Source: Staphylococcus borealis (GTDB lineage: Bacteria; Bacillota; Bacilli; Staphylococcales; Staphylococcaceae). From it: a stretch of DNA of 64,000 bases. This document shows positions 1 to 10,002 of the stretch, one piece after another. Numbering within the stretch: position 1 is the stretch's first letter; each line of letters begins with the position of its first letter. Below the pieces are notes generated by a model. It ran no database searches. It saw only the letters and a program-made list of their open reading frames with translations, and was not told where the DNA came from. Both the position numbers and the translations under genes were made by a program. The stretch lies in contig NZ_CUEE01000001.1 in assembly GCF_001224225.1 (NCBI RefSeq), forward strand, positions 310,001-374,000, given 5' to 3'.

Positions 1-136
1 TAGAATTTCTTGATGAAATTCTCTTTGCTGGGGCCCCACTAGAACTGAGAAAAGCTTGATTTAAGCGCCTTCTCAGTTCAGTCAGCTACTGCGAATTTGC
101 AAAATAGCATCATCATATTATTTATGTCCCAGGCTC
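1..136 (-). repeat. STAR-like long intergenic repeat, cut by the window start
   Basis: This stretch matches, in reverse orientation, the repeats at 14674-14886 and 53692-53897. It holds the GGGGCCCC core, the inverted pair around CTGAGAAAAGCTTG and CTTCTCAG, the segment with GCGAATTTGCAAAATAGC, and the end module TTATGTCCCAGGCTC. The core resembles the STAR elements known from Staphylococcus aureus. It ends about 18 bases before the first thi gene, so that gene has almost no leader of its own. Confidence 0.85.
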
Positions 137-154
137 TTTTTTCATTTATTAGGA

Positions 155-748
155 GTGATAGCCATCTTTATAGCGATAACAACTTACAAACATTTAACAG
201 CGTCAGATTTACAACATTTTCTTGATATTAGTGAGGGGATTGATGGTTTACTCTTTCGTACCCCTATGTCTAGAGATGAGTTGTGTTCTTTTCTCAACAG
301 ATTAATCGTTGCTGGATTCCCTAGAGATAAAATCATTGTCCATAGCGATATCGAATTATTAGAAGTGCTAAATCTTACACGTTTACATTGTCGCGAGATG
401 GACACGTTGGCATTCCACTATAAAGAACACCATCCAGAGGTGCAGGTTAGCATGTCAACGCACTCGGTTGACTCTGTTAAACAGGCTTATCAACATCACT
501 TGGATTATGTCTTTTATGGTCATATATTTCCAACCGCTTCTAAGCCAAATCAACAACCTAGAACATCGTCCGAAATCAACGATGTATTGCACGTGCCTAT
601 CCCGATATATGCCATAGGTGGTATGACGGAAGATACGATACATCAACTACCGCCTGGCTTTGCAGGTATTTGTGCAATTTCATACTTTATGAACGCATCT
701 TTACAACAAATTCAACATCTACGAAAGGAGTGGTTGAAAGATGCATGA
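155..748 (+). CDS. tenI: TenI-like thiazole tautomerase (ThiE/TenI family)
   Basis: The product is about 197 residues and aligns by eye with Bacillus TenI: the N-terminal AIT motif, DYVFYGHIFPT in the middle, and PIYAIGGM near residue 155. TenI aromatises the thiazole product made by ThiG. It is the first visible gene of a tenI-thiO-thiS-thiG-thiF run, and its 3' end overlaps the thiO start by 8 bases. The start is uncertain: the GTG at 155 lies inside the AGGAG that should be its ribosome binding site, and no ATG, GTG or TTG follows at the right distance. A non-standard start (ATA or ATC near 158-170) or a truncated 5' end caused by the adjacent repeat are both possible. Confidence 0.8.
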   Translation: MIAIFIAITTYKHLTASDLQHFLDISEGIDGLLFRTPMSRDELCSFLNRLIVAGFPRDKIIVHSDIELLEVLNLTRLHCREMDTLAFHYKEHHPEVQVSMSTHSVDSVKQAYQHHLDYVFYGHIFPTASKPNQQPRTSSEINDVLHVPIPIYAIGGMTEDTIHQLPPGFAGICAISYFMNASLQQIQHLRKEWLKDA

Positions 749-1856
749 CGTTCTTATTATTGGTTCTGGTGTCATCGGAATGTCCATTGCAAGACACCTT
801 AGTCACACGCATCTCGACATCGCAATCGTTGACCGAGATATACCTGGTAAACATGCATCCTATAAAGCTGGTGGCATGTTAGGTGCTCAGAATGAATTTA
901 CAGAAGATAGTGATTTATTTCGACTTGCACTCGAGTCGCGAGACCTCTTTCCTGAATTATGCCAATCTTTACAAGATGAAACGGGCATTGATATTCAATA
1001 TCAAGCATCTGGATTAATTAAAATTGCGAATCAACCTAGTGATGTAGACCATTTACGTGCACAATATCAATTCCTACACGCATTAGATCACAATGTTGTT
1101 GCGCTCTCAGACAATGACTTGGCCGATTTAACGAATGGCAATGTCTCAGCAGCAGACATGGCTATTTATATCCCAAATGATGGACAAATCAATGCGAATC
1201 GTTATACGAAAGCATTGTTTAAATCTCTGCAACAACGTCACATTACGCGCTACTTTAATACAGATGTTACTGGCATTCATCGTCAGAATGGCTATTATCA
1301 AATCGCATCATCTAAAGGTGATTTATATGCTAAAAAGGTCATTGTTGCAGGTGGTGCATGGTCATCTCAACTATTAAAGCAGTATCAACTGCCACGTGAG
1401 GTTGTTGGCGTCAAAGGTGAAGTCCTACTTGTGGAACACGATGATTTACATTTAGATCAAACGTTATTTATGACTAATGGATGTTATGTTGTGCCAAAAC
1501 AACCAAACCGTTATTTAATTGGTGCTACGAGTGAATTTGATAATTATTCAGTAGGTAATACAACGCAAGGTATTTCCTGGTTGAAACATTATGCAACAGC
1601 ACGCATTCCTGAACTTGCAAACGCACGTGTACTCAAACAATGGTCTGGCGTACGTCCGTACACAGAGGGTGAACTACCAATTATGGACCAAATTGACGAT
1701 GGCTTATACGTGATTACCGGTCACTATCGTAACGGTATTTTATTATCTCCTGTGATTGGACGTGACATCGCAAATTGGCTATTAACTGGTGTCAAACCAG
1801 CTCAATATGAATCTTTCAATGTCTCAAGGAGGTTAAATCATGAAATGTATCATTAA
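741..1856 (+). CDS. thiO: Glycine oxidase ThiO (FAD-dependent)
   Basis: The protein has 371 residues, the usual ThiO length. It opens with a Rossmann FAD motif (GSGVIGMSIARHL) and has DAO-family blocks such as GGMLGAQNE near residue 45 and ITGHYRNGILLSP near 325. ThiO oxidises glycine to the imine glyoxylate that ThiG needs, replacing the radical enzyme ThiH used by enterobacteria. Translation is coupled: the ATG overlaps the end of tenI, and its own end overlaps thiS by 17 bases. GAAAGGAG precedes the start. Confidence 0.92.
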   Translation: MHDVLIIGSGVIGMSIARHLSHTHLDIAIVDRDIPGKHASYKAGGMLGAQNEFTEDSDLFRLALESRDLFPELCQSLQDETGIDIQYQASGLIKIANQPSDVDHLRAQYQFLHALDHNVVALSDNDLADLTNGNVSAADMAIYIPNDGQINANRYTKALFKSLQQRHITRYFNTDVTGIHRQNGYYQIASSKGDLYAKKVIVAGGAWSSQLLKQYQLPREVVGVKGEVLLVEHDDLHLDQTLFMTNGCYVVPKQPNRYLIGATSEFDNYSVGNTTQGISWLKHYATARIPELANARVLKQWSGVRPYTEGELPIMDQIDDGLYVITGHYRNGILLSPVIGRDIANWLLTGVKPAQYESFNVSRRLNHEMYH

Positions 1857-2040
1857 TGGTGACACGTTCACGTTCGATTCGGAACAATCGATTCATCAAG
1901 TGCTCGAATCACTCGAGTTAGACCCACAACGTGTCATTGTTGAACATAATAAAACATTGATTAAGCAAGATGATTATCATCAACACACTGTGCGTGAAGA
2001 TGATCAATTAGAATTATTAGAATTTGTTGGAGGCGGATAA
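1840..2040 (+). CDS. thiS: Sulfur carrier protein ThiS
   Basis: This is a 66-residue ubiquitin-like protein ending in VGGG. The C-terminal di-glycine is the site that ThiF adenylates and that later carries the thiocarboxylate sulfur to ThiG. AAGGAGG, within the end of thiO, precedes the ATG. The gene lies between thiO and thiG in the expected order, one base before the thiG start. Confidence 0.93.
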   Translation: MKCIINGDTFTFDSEQSIHQVLESLELDPQRVIVEHNKTLIKQDDYHQHTVREDDQLELLEFVGGG

Positions 2041-2041
2041 A

Positions 2042-2809
2042 ATGTTTAAAATCGGCAATTTAGAATTACACTCTCGTTTGTTATTAGGTACAGGAAAGTT
2101 TGAAAATGAAGACATCCAAACTAAAGCGATTAAAGCATCGGAAACAAATGTACTTACGTTCGCAGTTAGACGTATGAACCTGTACGATAAAAATTTACCT
2201 AACCCACTTGCAAATATAAATTTAAAAGATTTTATCACTTTTCCAAATACTGCTGGCGCTAAAACAGCTGAAGAAGCAATTCGTATTGCAGAAATTGCTA
2301 AACATGCGGGTGTATGTGACATGATTAAAGTAGAAGTTATAGGTGATGATGAAACATTATTACCTGATCCTTTCGAAACCTACGAAGCTTGTAAAGTATT
2401 ACTTGAACGCGGTTATATTGTATGTCCTTACATTTCTAACGATGTTGTCTTAGCTAAACGTTTAGAAGATTTAGGTGTGCACGCCGTTATGCCGTTAGCC
2501 TCACCTATTGGAACAGGTCGCGGTATTAATAATCAACTGAACTTGAGCTACATTATTAAGAATTCAAATGTACCAGTTATTGTTGATGCAGGTATTGGTT
2601 CACCTAAAGATGCATGTCATGCGATGGAATTAGGTGCTGATGGCATCCTTTTAAATACGGCAGTATCAGGTGCGAAAGACCCTGTGAAAATGGCAGAAGC
2701 AATGAAGTTAGGCATTCACGCTGGTCGCTTATCTTATGAAGCAGGACGAATTCCAGTAAAATACACTGCCCAAGCATCAAGCCCAACTGAAGGTTTAGGA
2801 TTCTTATAA
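2042..2809 (+). CDS. thiG: Thiazole synthase ThiG
   Basis: The protein has 255 residues. It builds the thiazole phosphate ring of thiamine from 1-deoxyxylulose 5-phosphate, the ThiO product and ThiS thiocarboxylate. Family blocks visible include RLLLGTGKF at the N-terminus, MIKVEVIGD near residue 100 (with the Schiff-base lysine), [14 protein letters not shown] and [18 protein letters not shown] chose the ATG at 2042 because GGAGGCGG at 2029-2036 is correctly spaced before it; an in-frame TTG upstream lies inside thiS. The stop shares one base with the thiF start. Confidence 0.94.
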   Translation: MFKIGNLELHSRLLLGTGKFENEDIQTKAIKASETNVLTFAVRRMNLYDKNLPNPLANINLKDFITFPNTAGAKTAEEAIRIAEIAKHAGVCDMIKVEVIGDDETLLPDPFETYEACKVLLERGYIVCPYISNDVVLAKRLEDLGVHAVMPLASPIGTGRGINNQLNLSYIIKNSNVPVIVDAGIGSPKDACHAMELGADGILLNTAVSGAKDPVKMAEAMKLGIHAGRLSYEAGRIPVKYTAQASSPTEGLGFL

Positions 2810-3807
2810 TGCAACGATACAATCGGCAAATGAGATTTTCACCGTTTGGTGCGAATGGCCAACATGCTTTATCGGATGCAACGTTGCTTATTTTAGGTGC
2901 CGGCGCATTAGGTAGTCATGTTGCTGAACTTCTTGCTCGTATGGGTGCACATCACATCGCAATTGTTGATATGGATATTGTTGAAACGTCTAATTTACAT
3001 CGACAAGCATTGTACACTGAGGCAGATGCATTCAATATGGTGCCTAAAGTACATGCTGTTCAACAACATATCGCAGACATCAATCATCATGTAGATGTAC
3101 AAACGTATTATCAAGAAATCACTTCATCTAATATTGAAGATATTATCACCGACGTTAAACCCGATATCATCATTGATGGCATGGACCATTTCAAAATCCG
3201 CTATCTCATAAATGAAGTATGTCATAAGCACCAAATCCCTTGGGTTTATGGCGCAGCTGTTGGCAATAAAGGAACCGTTTATGGTATTGATTTCAAAGGC
3301 CCTTGCCTAAAATGTCTTTTAAAACACATGCCATCCAGTGGTGAGAGTTGTGCGATTAACGGTGTTTTACCCCCTATTATTTCACAAGTGGCGAGTTACG
3401 AAGTTTCTGAAGTGCTACGTTACTTATCAGGGGAAGGCTTTTCAAAGAAATTAATTACGATTGATACATGGCGGATCGATTACAAAGCGATGAACGTCGA
3501 TATATTACACGACCCTGCTTGTGACGTATGTGCCAATCGACACTATTCACTCTTAGAAACAAAACAACAACACCATATTGAAAGTTTATGTGGCCGTACC
3601 TACCTTTTCCGATATCAGCCCAATGTCTTTCAACATGCACATCATCTTCCTGGAGCAATTGTGAAGGCCACGTCTTTCGCAAAATTAATTAAAGATGACC
3701 ATTACGAAATCACTTTATTTAAAGATGGCCGTATGAATGTCTATGGTGTCGAAGATGATGAAGAGGCAACGCAACTCTATCAACACTATTTAAAAGCAAT
3801 GAAATAA
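2809..3807 (+). CDS. thiF: ThiF: ThiS adenylyltransferase (E1-like)
   Basis: The protein has 332 residues of the ThiF/MoeB/HesA E1-like family. An ATP-binding Rossmann motif (LGAGALGSHVAELLARMG) is near residue 30. Two CxxC pairs, CLKC near residue 167 and CDVC near 241, would bind structural zinc. The extra C-terminal part (about 90 residues) is longer than in core ThiF and resembles the rhodanese-like tail found in some MoeB/ThiF proteins, but I do not see a clear active-site cysteine there. It adenylates the C-terminus of ThiS. MoeB activity is an alternative, but the operon makes ThiF far more likely. Confidence 0.88.
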   Translation: MQRYNRQMRFSPFGANGQHALSDATLLILGAGALGSHVAELLARMGAHHIAIVDMDIVETSNLHRQALYTEADAFNMVPKVHAVQQHIADINHHVDVQTYYQEITSSNIEDIITDVKPDIIIDGMDHFKIRYLINEVCHKHQIPWVYGAAVGNKGTVYGIDFKGPCLKCLLKHMPSSGESCAINGVLPPIISQVASYEVSEVLRYLSGEGFSKKLITIDTWRIDYKAMNVDILHDPACDVCANRHYSLLETKQQHHIESLCGRTYLFRYQPNVFQHAHHLPGAIVKATSFAKLIKDDHYEITLFKDGRMNVYGVEDDEEATQLYQHYLKAMK

Positions 3808-3831
3808 CGGTTGTCATTAGTTTATACAAGC

Positions 3832-3883
3832 AATTCATAGTAAATTTTATTATAATGAATTTACTATGAATTTTTTATTTTTG
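3832..3883 (+). terminator. Rho-independent terminator of the thi operon
   Basis: A perfect 15-bp stem (3832-3846 with 3858-3872) and an 11-base loop are followed by a T-rich run. It sits 25 bases after thiF and is unlike the repeat-derived terminators elsewhere in the window. Confidence 0.9.
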
Positions 3884-3910
3884 AAATCAAATGGTAAAAA
3901 TTAATGTGAT

Positions 3911-3966
3911 CGAGATGTTTTCGACGCCGTATATGGCTTTCGCAGTTATTGCGTTGTGATGTCTCG
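3911..3966 (+). other. Possible structured RNA leader upstream of the dedA-family gene
   Basis: CGAGA at 3911-3915 pairs with TCTCG at 3962-3966, and CGACGC at 3922-3927 pairs with GCGTTG at 3951-3956 with one G-T pair, leaving a small internal loop. The hairpin ends about 10 bases before the AAAGGAG of the following gene. It has no T-run, so it is not a simple terminator. I do not recognise a known riboswitch. Confidence 0.35.
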
Positions 3967-3996
3967 AACGCTTCTAAAAGGAGTTCTTATATATAA

Positions 3997-4611
3997 ATGG
4001 AACAATTAATTACTGATTTTATTAGTAAATGGGGTTATACAGCCATATTCATTCTTATCTTATTAGAGAATGTATTACCTGTCGTCCCTTCTGAAATTAT
4101 ACTTACGTTTGCTGGTTTGATGTCGGTTAAATCTGGTTTATCTATACCATTCCTATTCTTAATTTCAACAATCGCATCATTTATCGGGTTACTCATCTTG
4201 TATTATCTTTGCCGTCTAATTAATGAAGACAGTATTTATCGCTTTGTAGACAAACATGGTAAATGGTTTAAGCTGAAAGGTAAAGATGTTAAGCGCGCTA
4301 ATGATTGGTTTAAACGTTATGGTGCATGGGCTGTACTGCTATGTCGCTTTATCCCAGTATTACGTGTACTCATCACAATCCCAGCTGGTATTAATAAAAT
4401 GAATGTTGTTACGTTCGTCGTCTTATCATTATTAGGTACGACGATTTGGAACTTTGCCTTAATCTTACTCGGTCGTATGTTAAGCGGTAGTTTCGACGCC
4501 TTAATGGCCGGTTTACACACATACTCATACATTATGTACGTGATTATTATTCTTGCAGTTCTTTACGTGCTTTATAGAATATTCTTTAAAAATAGAAACC
4601 GCGTTAAGTAA
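3997..4611 (+). CDS. DedA family (SNARE-associated) membrane protein
   Basis: The protein has 204 residues and about five hydrophobic segments. It opens with WGYTAIFILILLENVLPVVPSEIILTFAG, and has FKRYGAWAVLLCRFIPVLRVLITIPAG in the middle, both hallmarks of DedA. Some members have been shown to flip undecaprenyl phosphate or other phospholipids, but the substrate here is not evident. AAAGGAG precedes the ATG. It has its own terminator and no operon partner. Confidence 0.88.
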   Translation: MEQLITDFISKWGYTAIFILILLENVLPVVPSEIILTFAGLMSVKSGLSIPFLFLISTIASFIGLLILYYLCRLINEDSIYRFVDKHGKWFKLKGKDVKRANDWFKRYGAWAVLLCRFIPVLRVLITIPAGINKMNVVTFVVLSLLGTTIWNFALILLGRMLSGSFDALMAGLHTYSYIMYVIIILAVLYVLYRIFFKNRNRVK

Positions 4612-4617
4612 TACGTG

Positions 4618-4658
4618 AAAGCCTCAGAATCCATTGGTGACTGAGGCTTTTTTGTTTA
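4618..4658 (+). terminator. Terminator after the dedA-family gene
   Basis: AAAGCCTCAG pairs with CTGAGGCTTT, then a T-run follows; it starts seven bases after the stop codon. Confidence 0.92.
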
Positions 4659-4735
4659 ACAGTCGTATTTTAAGAATTAATTCTGACATTTTAAGCATCA
4701 CCATTGAAAAAGTGAGGCGTTTTAAAGATAATTAA

Positions 4736-4749
4736 TGTAAGCGGTTTTA
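4736..4749. promoter_or_regulatory. Weak cre-like site before fbp
   Basis: TGTAAGCGGTTTTA resembles the CcpA box TGWAANCGNTNWCA but lacks the conserved C near its end. It lies about 50 bases before the fbp start. Confidence 0.3.
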
Positions 4750-4795
4750 TAAACGATCTACAATGAATATCAATTCCAAACAGGAGTGAAATACG

Positions 4796-6760
4796 ATGAC
4801 ACAAACGACTGAAAGTGAATTACGAGAGAAGTATTTAGATTTATTATCACAACAATTTGATAGCCCTGAAAAGCTGGCAACAGAAATCGTCAATTTAGAG
4901 TCGATTTTAGAATTACCAAAAGGCACAGAACATTTCGTCAGTGACCTTCACGGTGAATATGAATCGTTCCAACATGTATTGCGTAATGGCTCTGGTAACG
5001 TTCGTTCTAAAATTAATGACCTTTATGCTAAAAAGTTATCTCAAAAAGAAATTGATGACTTAGCTGCGCTTGTCTATTATCCTGAAGAAAAATTAAAACT
5101 CGTTAAAAATAATTTCGACTCAAAAGGTAAATTAAATGTTTGGTATATCACTACAATTGAACAATTAATTGATTTGATTACCTATTGTTCATCAAAATAT
5201 ACACGTTCAAAATTACGTAAAGCATTGCCTAAAGAATATACATATATTGTTGAAGAACTACTTTATAAAAATAACGAATTTAACAATAAGAAATCCTACT
5301 ATGAAACATTGGTAAATCAAATTATCGAGTTAGAGCAATCAGATGATTTAATTATTGGATTATCCTATAGTATTCAACGTCTTGTCGTTGACCATTTACA
5401 TGTGGTTGGAGATATTTATGACCGTGGTCCGCAACCTGATAAGATTATGGACACGTTAATCAACTATCACTCTGTTGATATTCAATGGGGGAACCATGAT
5501 GTTTTATGGATTGGTGCCTATGCAGGTTCTAAAGTCTGTTTAGCTAACCTACTTCGCATATGTGCACGCTATGACAATTTAGACATCATTGAAGATGCTT
5601 ATGGCATTAATTTACGTCCGTTATTAACACTTGCAGAAGAACATTATAGCGGCAATAATCCATCATTCAAACCGAAGAAACGTCCTGATAAACCAGTTGG
5701 ATTATCTAAACTTGAAGAGAATCAAATCACTAAAATCCATCAAGCGATTGCGATGATTCAATTCAAACTAGAAATGCCAATCATTAAACGTCGTCCTAGC
5801 TTTGAAATGGAAGATCGCTTAGTCTTGGAACAGATTAACTATGATACAAATGAAATCACCATTTATGGGAAAACATATCCTTTAAAAGATACATGTTTCA
5901 GTACCGTAGATCCAGAAGATCCTGGTAAATTATTACCTGAAGAAGAAGAAGTAATGAATAAATTGTTGCTTTCATTCCAACAATCTGAGAAATTAAAACG
6001 TCACATGTCCTTCTTGATGAAGAAAGGCAAACTTTACCTTCCATATAACGGCAATTTACTCATCCATGGCTGTATACCTGTTGATGAACACGGAGAAATG
6101 GAGTCGTTTGAAATTGAAGGTGAACAACATAAAGGACGTGACCTATTAGATGTCTTCGAAAGACATGTACGTTACGCGTACGATTACAAAGATATAACAG
6201 ATGACTTATCTACTGATTTAGTATGGTATCTATGGACTGGTAAATATAGTTCTTTATTTGGTAAAAGAGCCATGACAACATTCGAACGTTACTTCATCGA
6301 AGACAAAGCTTCTCATAAAGAGCCTAAAAATCCATATTACTATTTACGAGAAGATGTGGATATGATTCGTAAAATGTTAAAAGACTTTGGTCTTAATCCA
6401 GATGAAGGTAGAATCATCAATGGTCATACACCTGTAAAAGAAATAGATGGTGAAGACCCTATTAAAGCAGATGGCAAAATGTTAGTAATCGACGGTGGTT
6501 TCTCGAAAGCATATCAAAAAACAACTGGCATTGCTGGCTATACATTACTGTACAATTCATTCGGCATGCAATTAGTCGCTCATCAACATTTCGATTCAAG
6601 AGATAAAGTATTATCAGATGGCGCAGATGAATTATCTGTTCGCCGAGTGGTTGATGAAGAATTACAACGTAAAAAAATTAGAGATACCAACGATGGTAAA
6701 GTACTCCAAGAACAAATCCGCATCTTAAAATTATTAATGCACGATAGATATTTGAACTAA
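4796..6760 (+). CDS. fbp: Fructose-1,6-bisphosphatase, class III
   Basis: The protein has 654 residues, the length typical of the class III enzyme of Firmicutes, which hydrolyses fructose 1,6-bisphosphate in gluconeogenesis. Metallophosphatase motifs are clear: SDLHGE at residues 49-54, [12 protein letters not shown] near 205, WGNHD near 226 and INGHTPV near 540, supplying the metal ligands. The ATG is preceded by CAGGAGTG. It is a single gene between its own upstream region and a repeat-type terminator. Confidence 0.96.
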   Translation: MTQTTESELREKYLDLLSQQFDSPEKLATEIVNLESILELPKGTEHFVSDLHGEYESFQHVLRNGSGNVRSKINDLYAKKLSQKEIDDLAALVYYPEEKLKLVKNNFDSKGKLNVWYITTIEQLIDLITYCSSKYTRSKLRKALPKEYTYIVEELLYKNNEFNNKKSYYETLVNQIIELEQSDDLIIGLSYSIQRLVVDHLHVVGDIYDRGPQPDKIMDTLINYHSVDIQWGNHDVLWIGAYAGSKVCLANLLRICARYDNLDIIEDAYGINLRPLLTLAEEHYSGNNPSFKPKKRPDKPVGLSKLEENQITKIHQAIAMIQFKLEMPIIKRRPSFEMEDRLVLEQINYDTNEITIYGKTYPLKDTCFSTVDPEDPGKLLPEEEEVMNKLLLSFQQSEKLKRHMSFLMKKGKLYLPYNGNLLIHGCIPVDEHGEMESFEIEGEQHKGRDLLDVFERHVRYAYDYKDITDDLSTDLVWYLWTGKYSSLFGKRAMTTFERYFIEDKASHKEPKNPYYYLREDVDMIRKMLKDFGLNPDEGRIINGHTPVKEIDGEDPIKADGKMLVIDGGFSKAYQKTTGIAGYTLLYNSFGMQLVAHQHFDSRDKVLSDGADELSVRRVVDEELQRKKIRDTNDGKVLQEQIRILKLLMHDRYLN

Positions 6761-6789
6761 CATTTGACTAGACTGATATACAAAATTAT

Positions 6790-6832
6790 GGGAGTGGGAC
6801 AGAATTTGTTTTAAATTCATTGTCTCACTCCC
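6790..6832. terminator. Short repeat-type terminator hairpin
   Basis: GGGAGTGGGACAGAATT pairs with AATTCATTGTCTCACTCCC around a short loop. The same unit recurs elsewhere in the window as the end module of the long STAR-like repeats. It lies between the convergent fbp and antiporter genes and can serve both. Confidence 0.8.
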
Positions 6833-6869
6833 TATTAAGCATTATTTAAAAACTCATCATAATCCTTTT

Positions 6870-8651
6870 CTAATATACATCTCTTAAGATGCCGTATACC
6901 CCATGTTCATATTGCGGTATCGGTTTAGTACTCTTATTAAATGACACCACACTACTATCATCAATATGATAAAGAATCATGTCATTATCAGTAATGTTAT
7001 CGTATGCTTCCGCAGATATTTCAACAATATTTTTATTAGCTATCGTATTATCAAACCATCTTGGACTATGTAATTCATCGAATAAAATGTGATTGCGCAG
7101 CGGTCCATTTAAATTATTACGTGCCTGTTCGTCAGTAAAGGACACAGGCATCATACTCACATGATTCAAGCCGAACTCCGGTACCAACTCATTAAAAGCT
7201 AAACTATTAAAAATAAATGACTTGGTCATTAATAAACATTTATTGTAACGAATTAAATCTGCATATATTCGATCACTACTTGATAATAGATTCCCTTTAA
7301 ACACCTCAAAGCCAAGTTCTTCCGCTTTATCTGATGTATTCTCAAATAGATTAAATACCATAACTGGTATATCATGTTCACGTAGTTTTGTACCTAAGTG
7401 GAATGAGAATTCACTTTCACCAACGATGATGACACCTGGTGGTTCCGTACTTGCTAGACCAAACAACTTGCTTAAAGGAATAAAGCTAAATCCATATATA
7501 ACTACCGTAATAAACACAAGACCAAAGGTTACAGGCGTAATATAACTCGCCATTCTAGCATGGTTATCTAGAAATAACCCACTAAAGAATTGCGCAACAG
7601 TTAAAACAACAATCCCTCGTGGTGCCATTAAAGCAACAATCGCACGTTCTCTTTTCGTGATTTCTGTACCTATCGTTGATAGTAACACTGATATCGGACG
7701 TACCAAGACAATCATTGCAATCGCAAAGACTACTAATTGCCATGATAAAACATCCATTAATACCGATGATGTTAATGATGATGTAATTAAAATAAAGACA
7801 GTCGATACAAGAATAGAGGATGCATTTTCAATGAAATGATCTGACTCCTTGTAAATTAAATCATGTCTCTTATAACGCGCCATCATTAAACCAAAAATTG
7901 TTACAGCTAATAGGCCAGATTCTTGTAATATTTGATCACAAATACTGAATACTAACAAAATAAACACTAACTGAATCGAAGGCATCAAATTCTGCGGGAT
8001 GAAATCACGTTGGATTAACCAATTGAAAATGAATGATGCGCCAAAACCAATAATGGCTGTTGCTATAATTTTCAAAATGAAAATTAAAATGACTTGAACA
8101 CCGAAGCCCTGTTCAAATATTTGATAAATATAAAACGCAGTTAATGCGAGTATAGGACCAATAGGATCTAAGATAATGCTTTCCCATCTTAAAATAGAAT
8201 CTACGCTCTTACGCACTTTCGCTTGTTTTAACAATGGCTGGATCACAGTTGGGCCAGTAATTAAGAACAACCCGCCCATCACAATCGCTACAGCAATTGG
8301 GAAATCTAAAATTTTATGTAATGCAATCGCACCGAGCACCCAAGCGATAGCTGCGCCGATGGTAATAATTCGAATAACCGCTTTAGAAATGCCTCTTAAT
8401 TCACGAAAATCCAAATTACTACTGCCTTCGAATAGGATTACCGCTACAGCTAATGACACGATAGGACTAAAGACCTCAGCCCCCAATGTTTCTTGAGGGT
8501 TTGCTAGTCCCAAGATTGGCCCAATGAGTAAGCCGACAATCGACATCACTACAATGGATGGCCACTTAATTTGCGTCGCTAACCATTGGCTAAATATGCC
8601 CAACGCTAAAAATAGCACAATGATTAACATGACAGGTAAATCTAATGACAT
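6870..8651 (-). CDS. Monovalent cation:proton antiporter (CPA family) with C-terminal nucleotide-binding-like domain
   Basis: The product is about 593 residues. Residues 1-390 hold 11-13 membrane segments of the sodium/hydrogen exchanger fold, including VILFEGSSNLD, ITGPTVIQPLLK and ILRWESIILDPIGP. After residue 395 a soluble TrkA-N-like domain begins (PPGVIIVGESEFSFHLGTKL). It probably exchanges Na+ or K+ for protons. I chose the ATG at 8651 because GAGGAAGG precedes it at good spacing; an upstream in-frame TTG gives nine unlikely extra residues. Ion selectivity cannot be read from the sequence. Confidence 0.88.
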   Translation of the reverse strand: MSLDLPVMLIIVLFLALGIFSQWLATQIKWPSIVVMSIVGLLIGPILGLANPQETLGAEVFSPIVSLAVAVILFEGSSNLDFRELRGISKAVIRIITIGAAIAWVLGAIALHKILDFPIAVAIVMGGLFLITGPTVIQPLLKQAKVRKSVDSILRWESIILDPIGPILALTAFYIYQIFEQGFGVQVILIFILKIIATAIIGFGASFIFNWLIQRDFIPQNLMPSIQLVFILLVFSICDQILQESGLLAVTIFGLMMARYKRHDLIYKESDHFIENASSILVSTVFILITSSLTSSVLMDVLSWQLVVFAIAMIVLVRPISVLLSTIGTEITKRERAIVALMAPRGIVVLTVAQFFSGLFLDNHARMASYITPVTFGLVFITVVIYGFSFIPLSKLFGLASTEPPGVIIVGESEFSFHLGTKLREHDIPVMVFNLFENTSDKAEELGFEVFKGNLLSSSDRIYADLIRYNKCLLMTKSFIFNSLAFNELVPEFGLNHVSMMPVSFTDEQARNNLNGPLRNHILFDELHSPRWFDNTIANKNIVEISAEAYDNITDNDMILYHIDDSSVVSFNKSTKPIPQYEHGVYGILRDVY

Positions 8652-8883
8652 ACCTACACCTTCCTCAATAAGAATCAACTTTTTTTCAATACTGTGTCAT
8701 ACTATCAAACTTTGGTTACACCTGCATTACCAATTTATAAACAAGTTGTTAATGCCTTTGTCGGACACACAATGTTCACTTCGGGTAAACTTTCCTATTT
8801 ATTTCTAACCTCATTTCGTCTAAAATAGATAATTGCGTTTAAACTATATGAATTAAGTAATGATTTGAAAGGAAATTTTTATT

Positions 8884-9942
8884 GTGCAACTTTTTAGAGA
8901 GTCTATAATGGTAGCTTTCGCATTTGTGGGTGTTGTCGTTGGGGCTGGTTTTGCGACTGGTCAAGAAATATTTCAGTTCTTCACGAGTCATGGTAGCTAT
9001 AGTATTGCTGGTATTATCGTTACGGGGTTAATCATTACGTTAGCAGGCGTCTTCGTCTTAAACACTGGCTTTACGATTCAATCTCATAACCATTCAGAGT
9101 CTATTCAATATTATTTACATCCAATGATTGCACGTATTTTTGATATTATTTTAACTTTATTTTTATTCTCTTTAGCAATGATTATGACTGCAGGTGGGGC
9201 CTCAACCATACATGAAAGTTTCGGATTACCTTATTGGTTAAGTTCATTGCTATTAGTATTATTTATTCTAATGACACTGTTTCTTAAATTTGAACGTCTG
9301 ATTACCGTCTTAGGTATGGTGACACCCTTCCTAGTCATTGTTGTTTCTATTATCGCCATCTATTATTTTATTACAGGAAATGTTAATTTTAGTGCAGCGA
9401 ACCGCTTCAATGAACAACACGGTTTATCACTCGGTTGGTGGTTTGATGGATTAAATTATGCGAGCCTACAAATCGCAGCCGCGTTTAGTTTTTTAAGTGT
9501 AATGGGCGGTCGCATGCAACATCGTCAGTCGGCGTTATGGGGTGGCATCTTAGGCGGTATCATCATTACATTACTACTATTGATGATTAATCTAGGGCTC
9601 GTTACAGAATTTGAACACATTCAATCTGTTGCATTGCCAACGCTACTACTGGCTAATCATATTTCACCGTTATTAGGTACAATGATGTCGATTATAATGA
9701 TTTTAGTTATCTATAATACAATTGTTGGTCTTATGTATGCTTTTGCATCGCGTTTTACAGAGCCATTCACCAAAGGGTACTTTGTACTCATCATTGCGAT
9801 GGCTATCGTTACATTTATATGTACATTTATCGGCTTTATTTCTTTAATCGGAAAAGTCTTCCCCATCATGGGATTATTTGGTTTCATACTCCTTATCCCA
9901 ATTTTGTATCAAGGATTTAAACACGTCGTATTATCTAAATAA
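8884..9942 (+). CDS. YkvI-like membrane protein
   Basis: The protein has 352 residues and about ten membrane segments, matching the uncharacterised Bacillus YkvI family (distant relatives of amino-acid/cation symporters). It starts FAFVGVVVGAGFATGQEIFQFF, a family hallmark with the glycine-rich unwound helix typical of the LeuT/APC fold. The start is GTG at 8884 after GAAAGGAAA. No substrate is known. It stands alone, convergent with the mhqD-like gene and sharing a terminator with it. Confidence 0.8.
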   Translation: MQLFRESIMVAFAFVGVVVGAGFATGQEIFQFFTSHGSYSIAGIIVTGLIITLAGVFVLNTGFTIQSHNHSESIQYYLHPMIARIFDIILTLFLFSLAMIMTAGGASTIHESFGLPYWLSSLLLVLFILMTLFLKFERLITVLGMVTPFLVIVVSIIAIYYFITGNVNFSAANRFNEQHGLSLGWWFDGLNYASLQIAAAFSFLSVMGGRMQHRQSALWGGILGGIIITLLLLMINLGLVTEFEHIQSVALPTLLLANHISPLLGTMMSIIMILVIYNTIVGLMYAFASRFTEPFTKGYFVLIIAMAIVTFICTFIGFISLIGKVFPIMGLFGFILLIPILYQGFKHVVLSK

Positions 9943-9960
9943 TTGAAAATACATTGAAAG

Positions 9961-10001
9961 AGACTCAAAGACGTTAGCCATACATCTTTGAGTCTTTTTT
10001 C
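9961..10001. terminator. Bidirectional terminator
   Basis: AGACTCAAAGA pairs with TCTTTGAGTCT, followed by a T-run on the + strand. It lies between the convergent YkvI-like and MhqD-like genes. Confidence 0.9.
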
Positions 10002-10002
10002 A

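Noticed and set aside
2024-2041. TTG start for thiG upstream of the ATG
   Set aside because: It lies inside thiS and has no spaced binding site, while GGAGGCGG fits the ATG at 2042.
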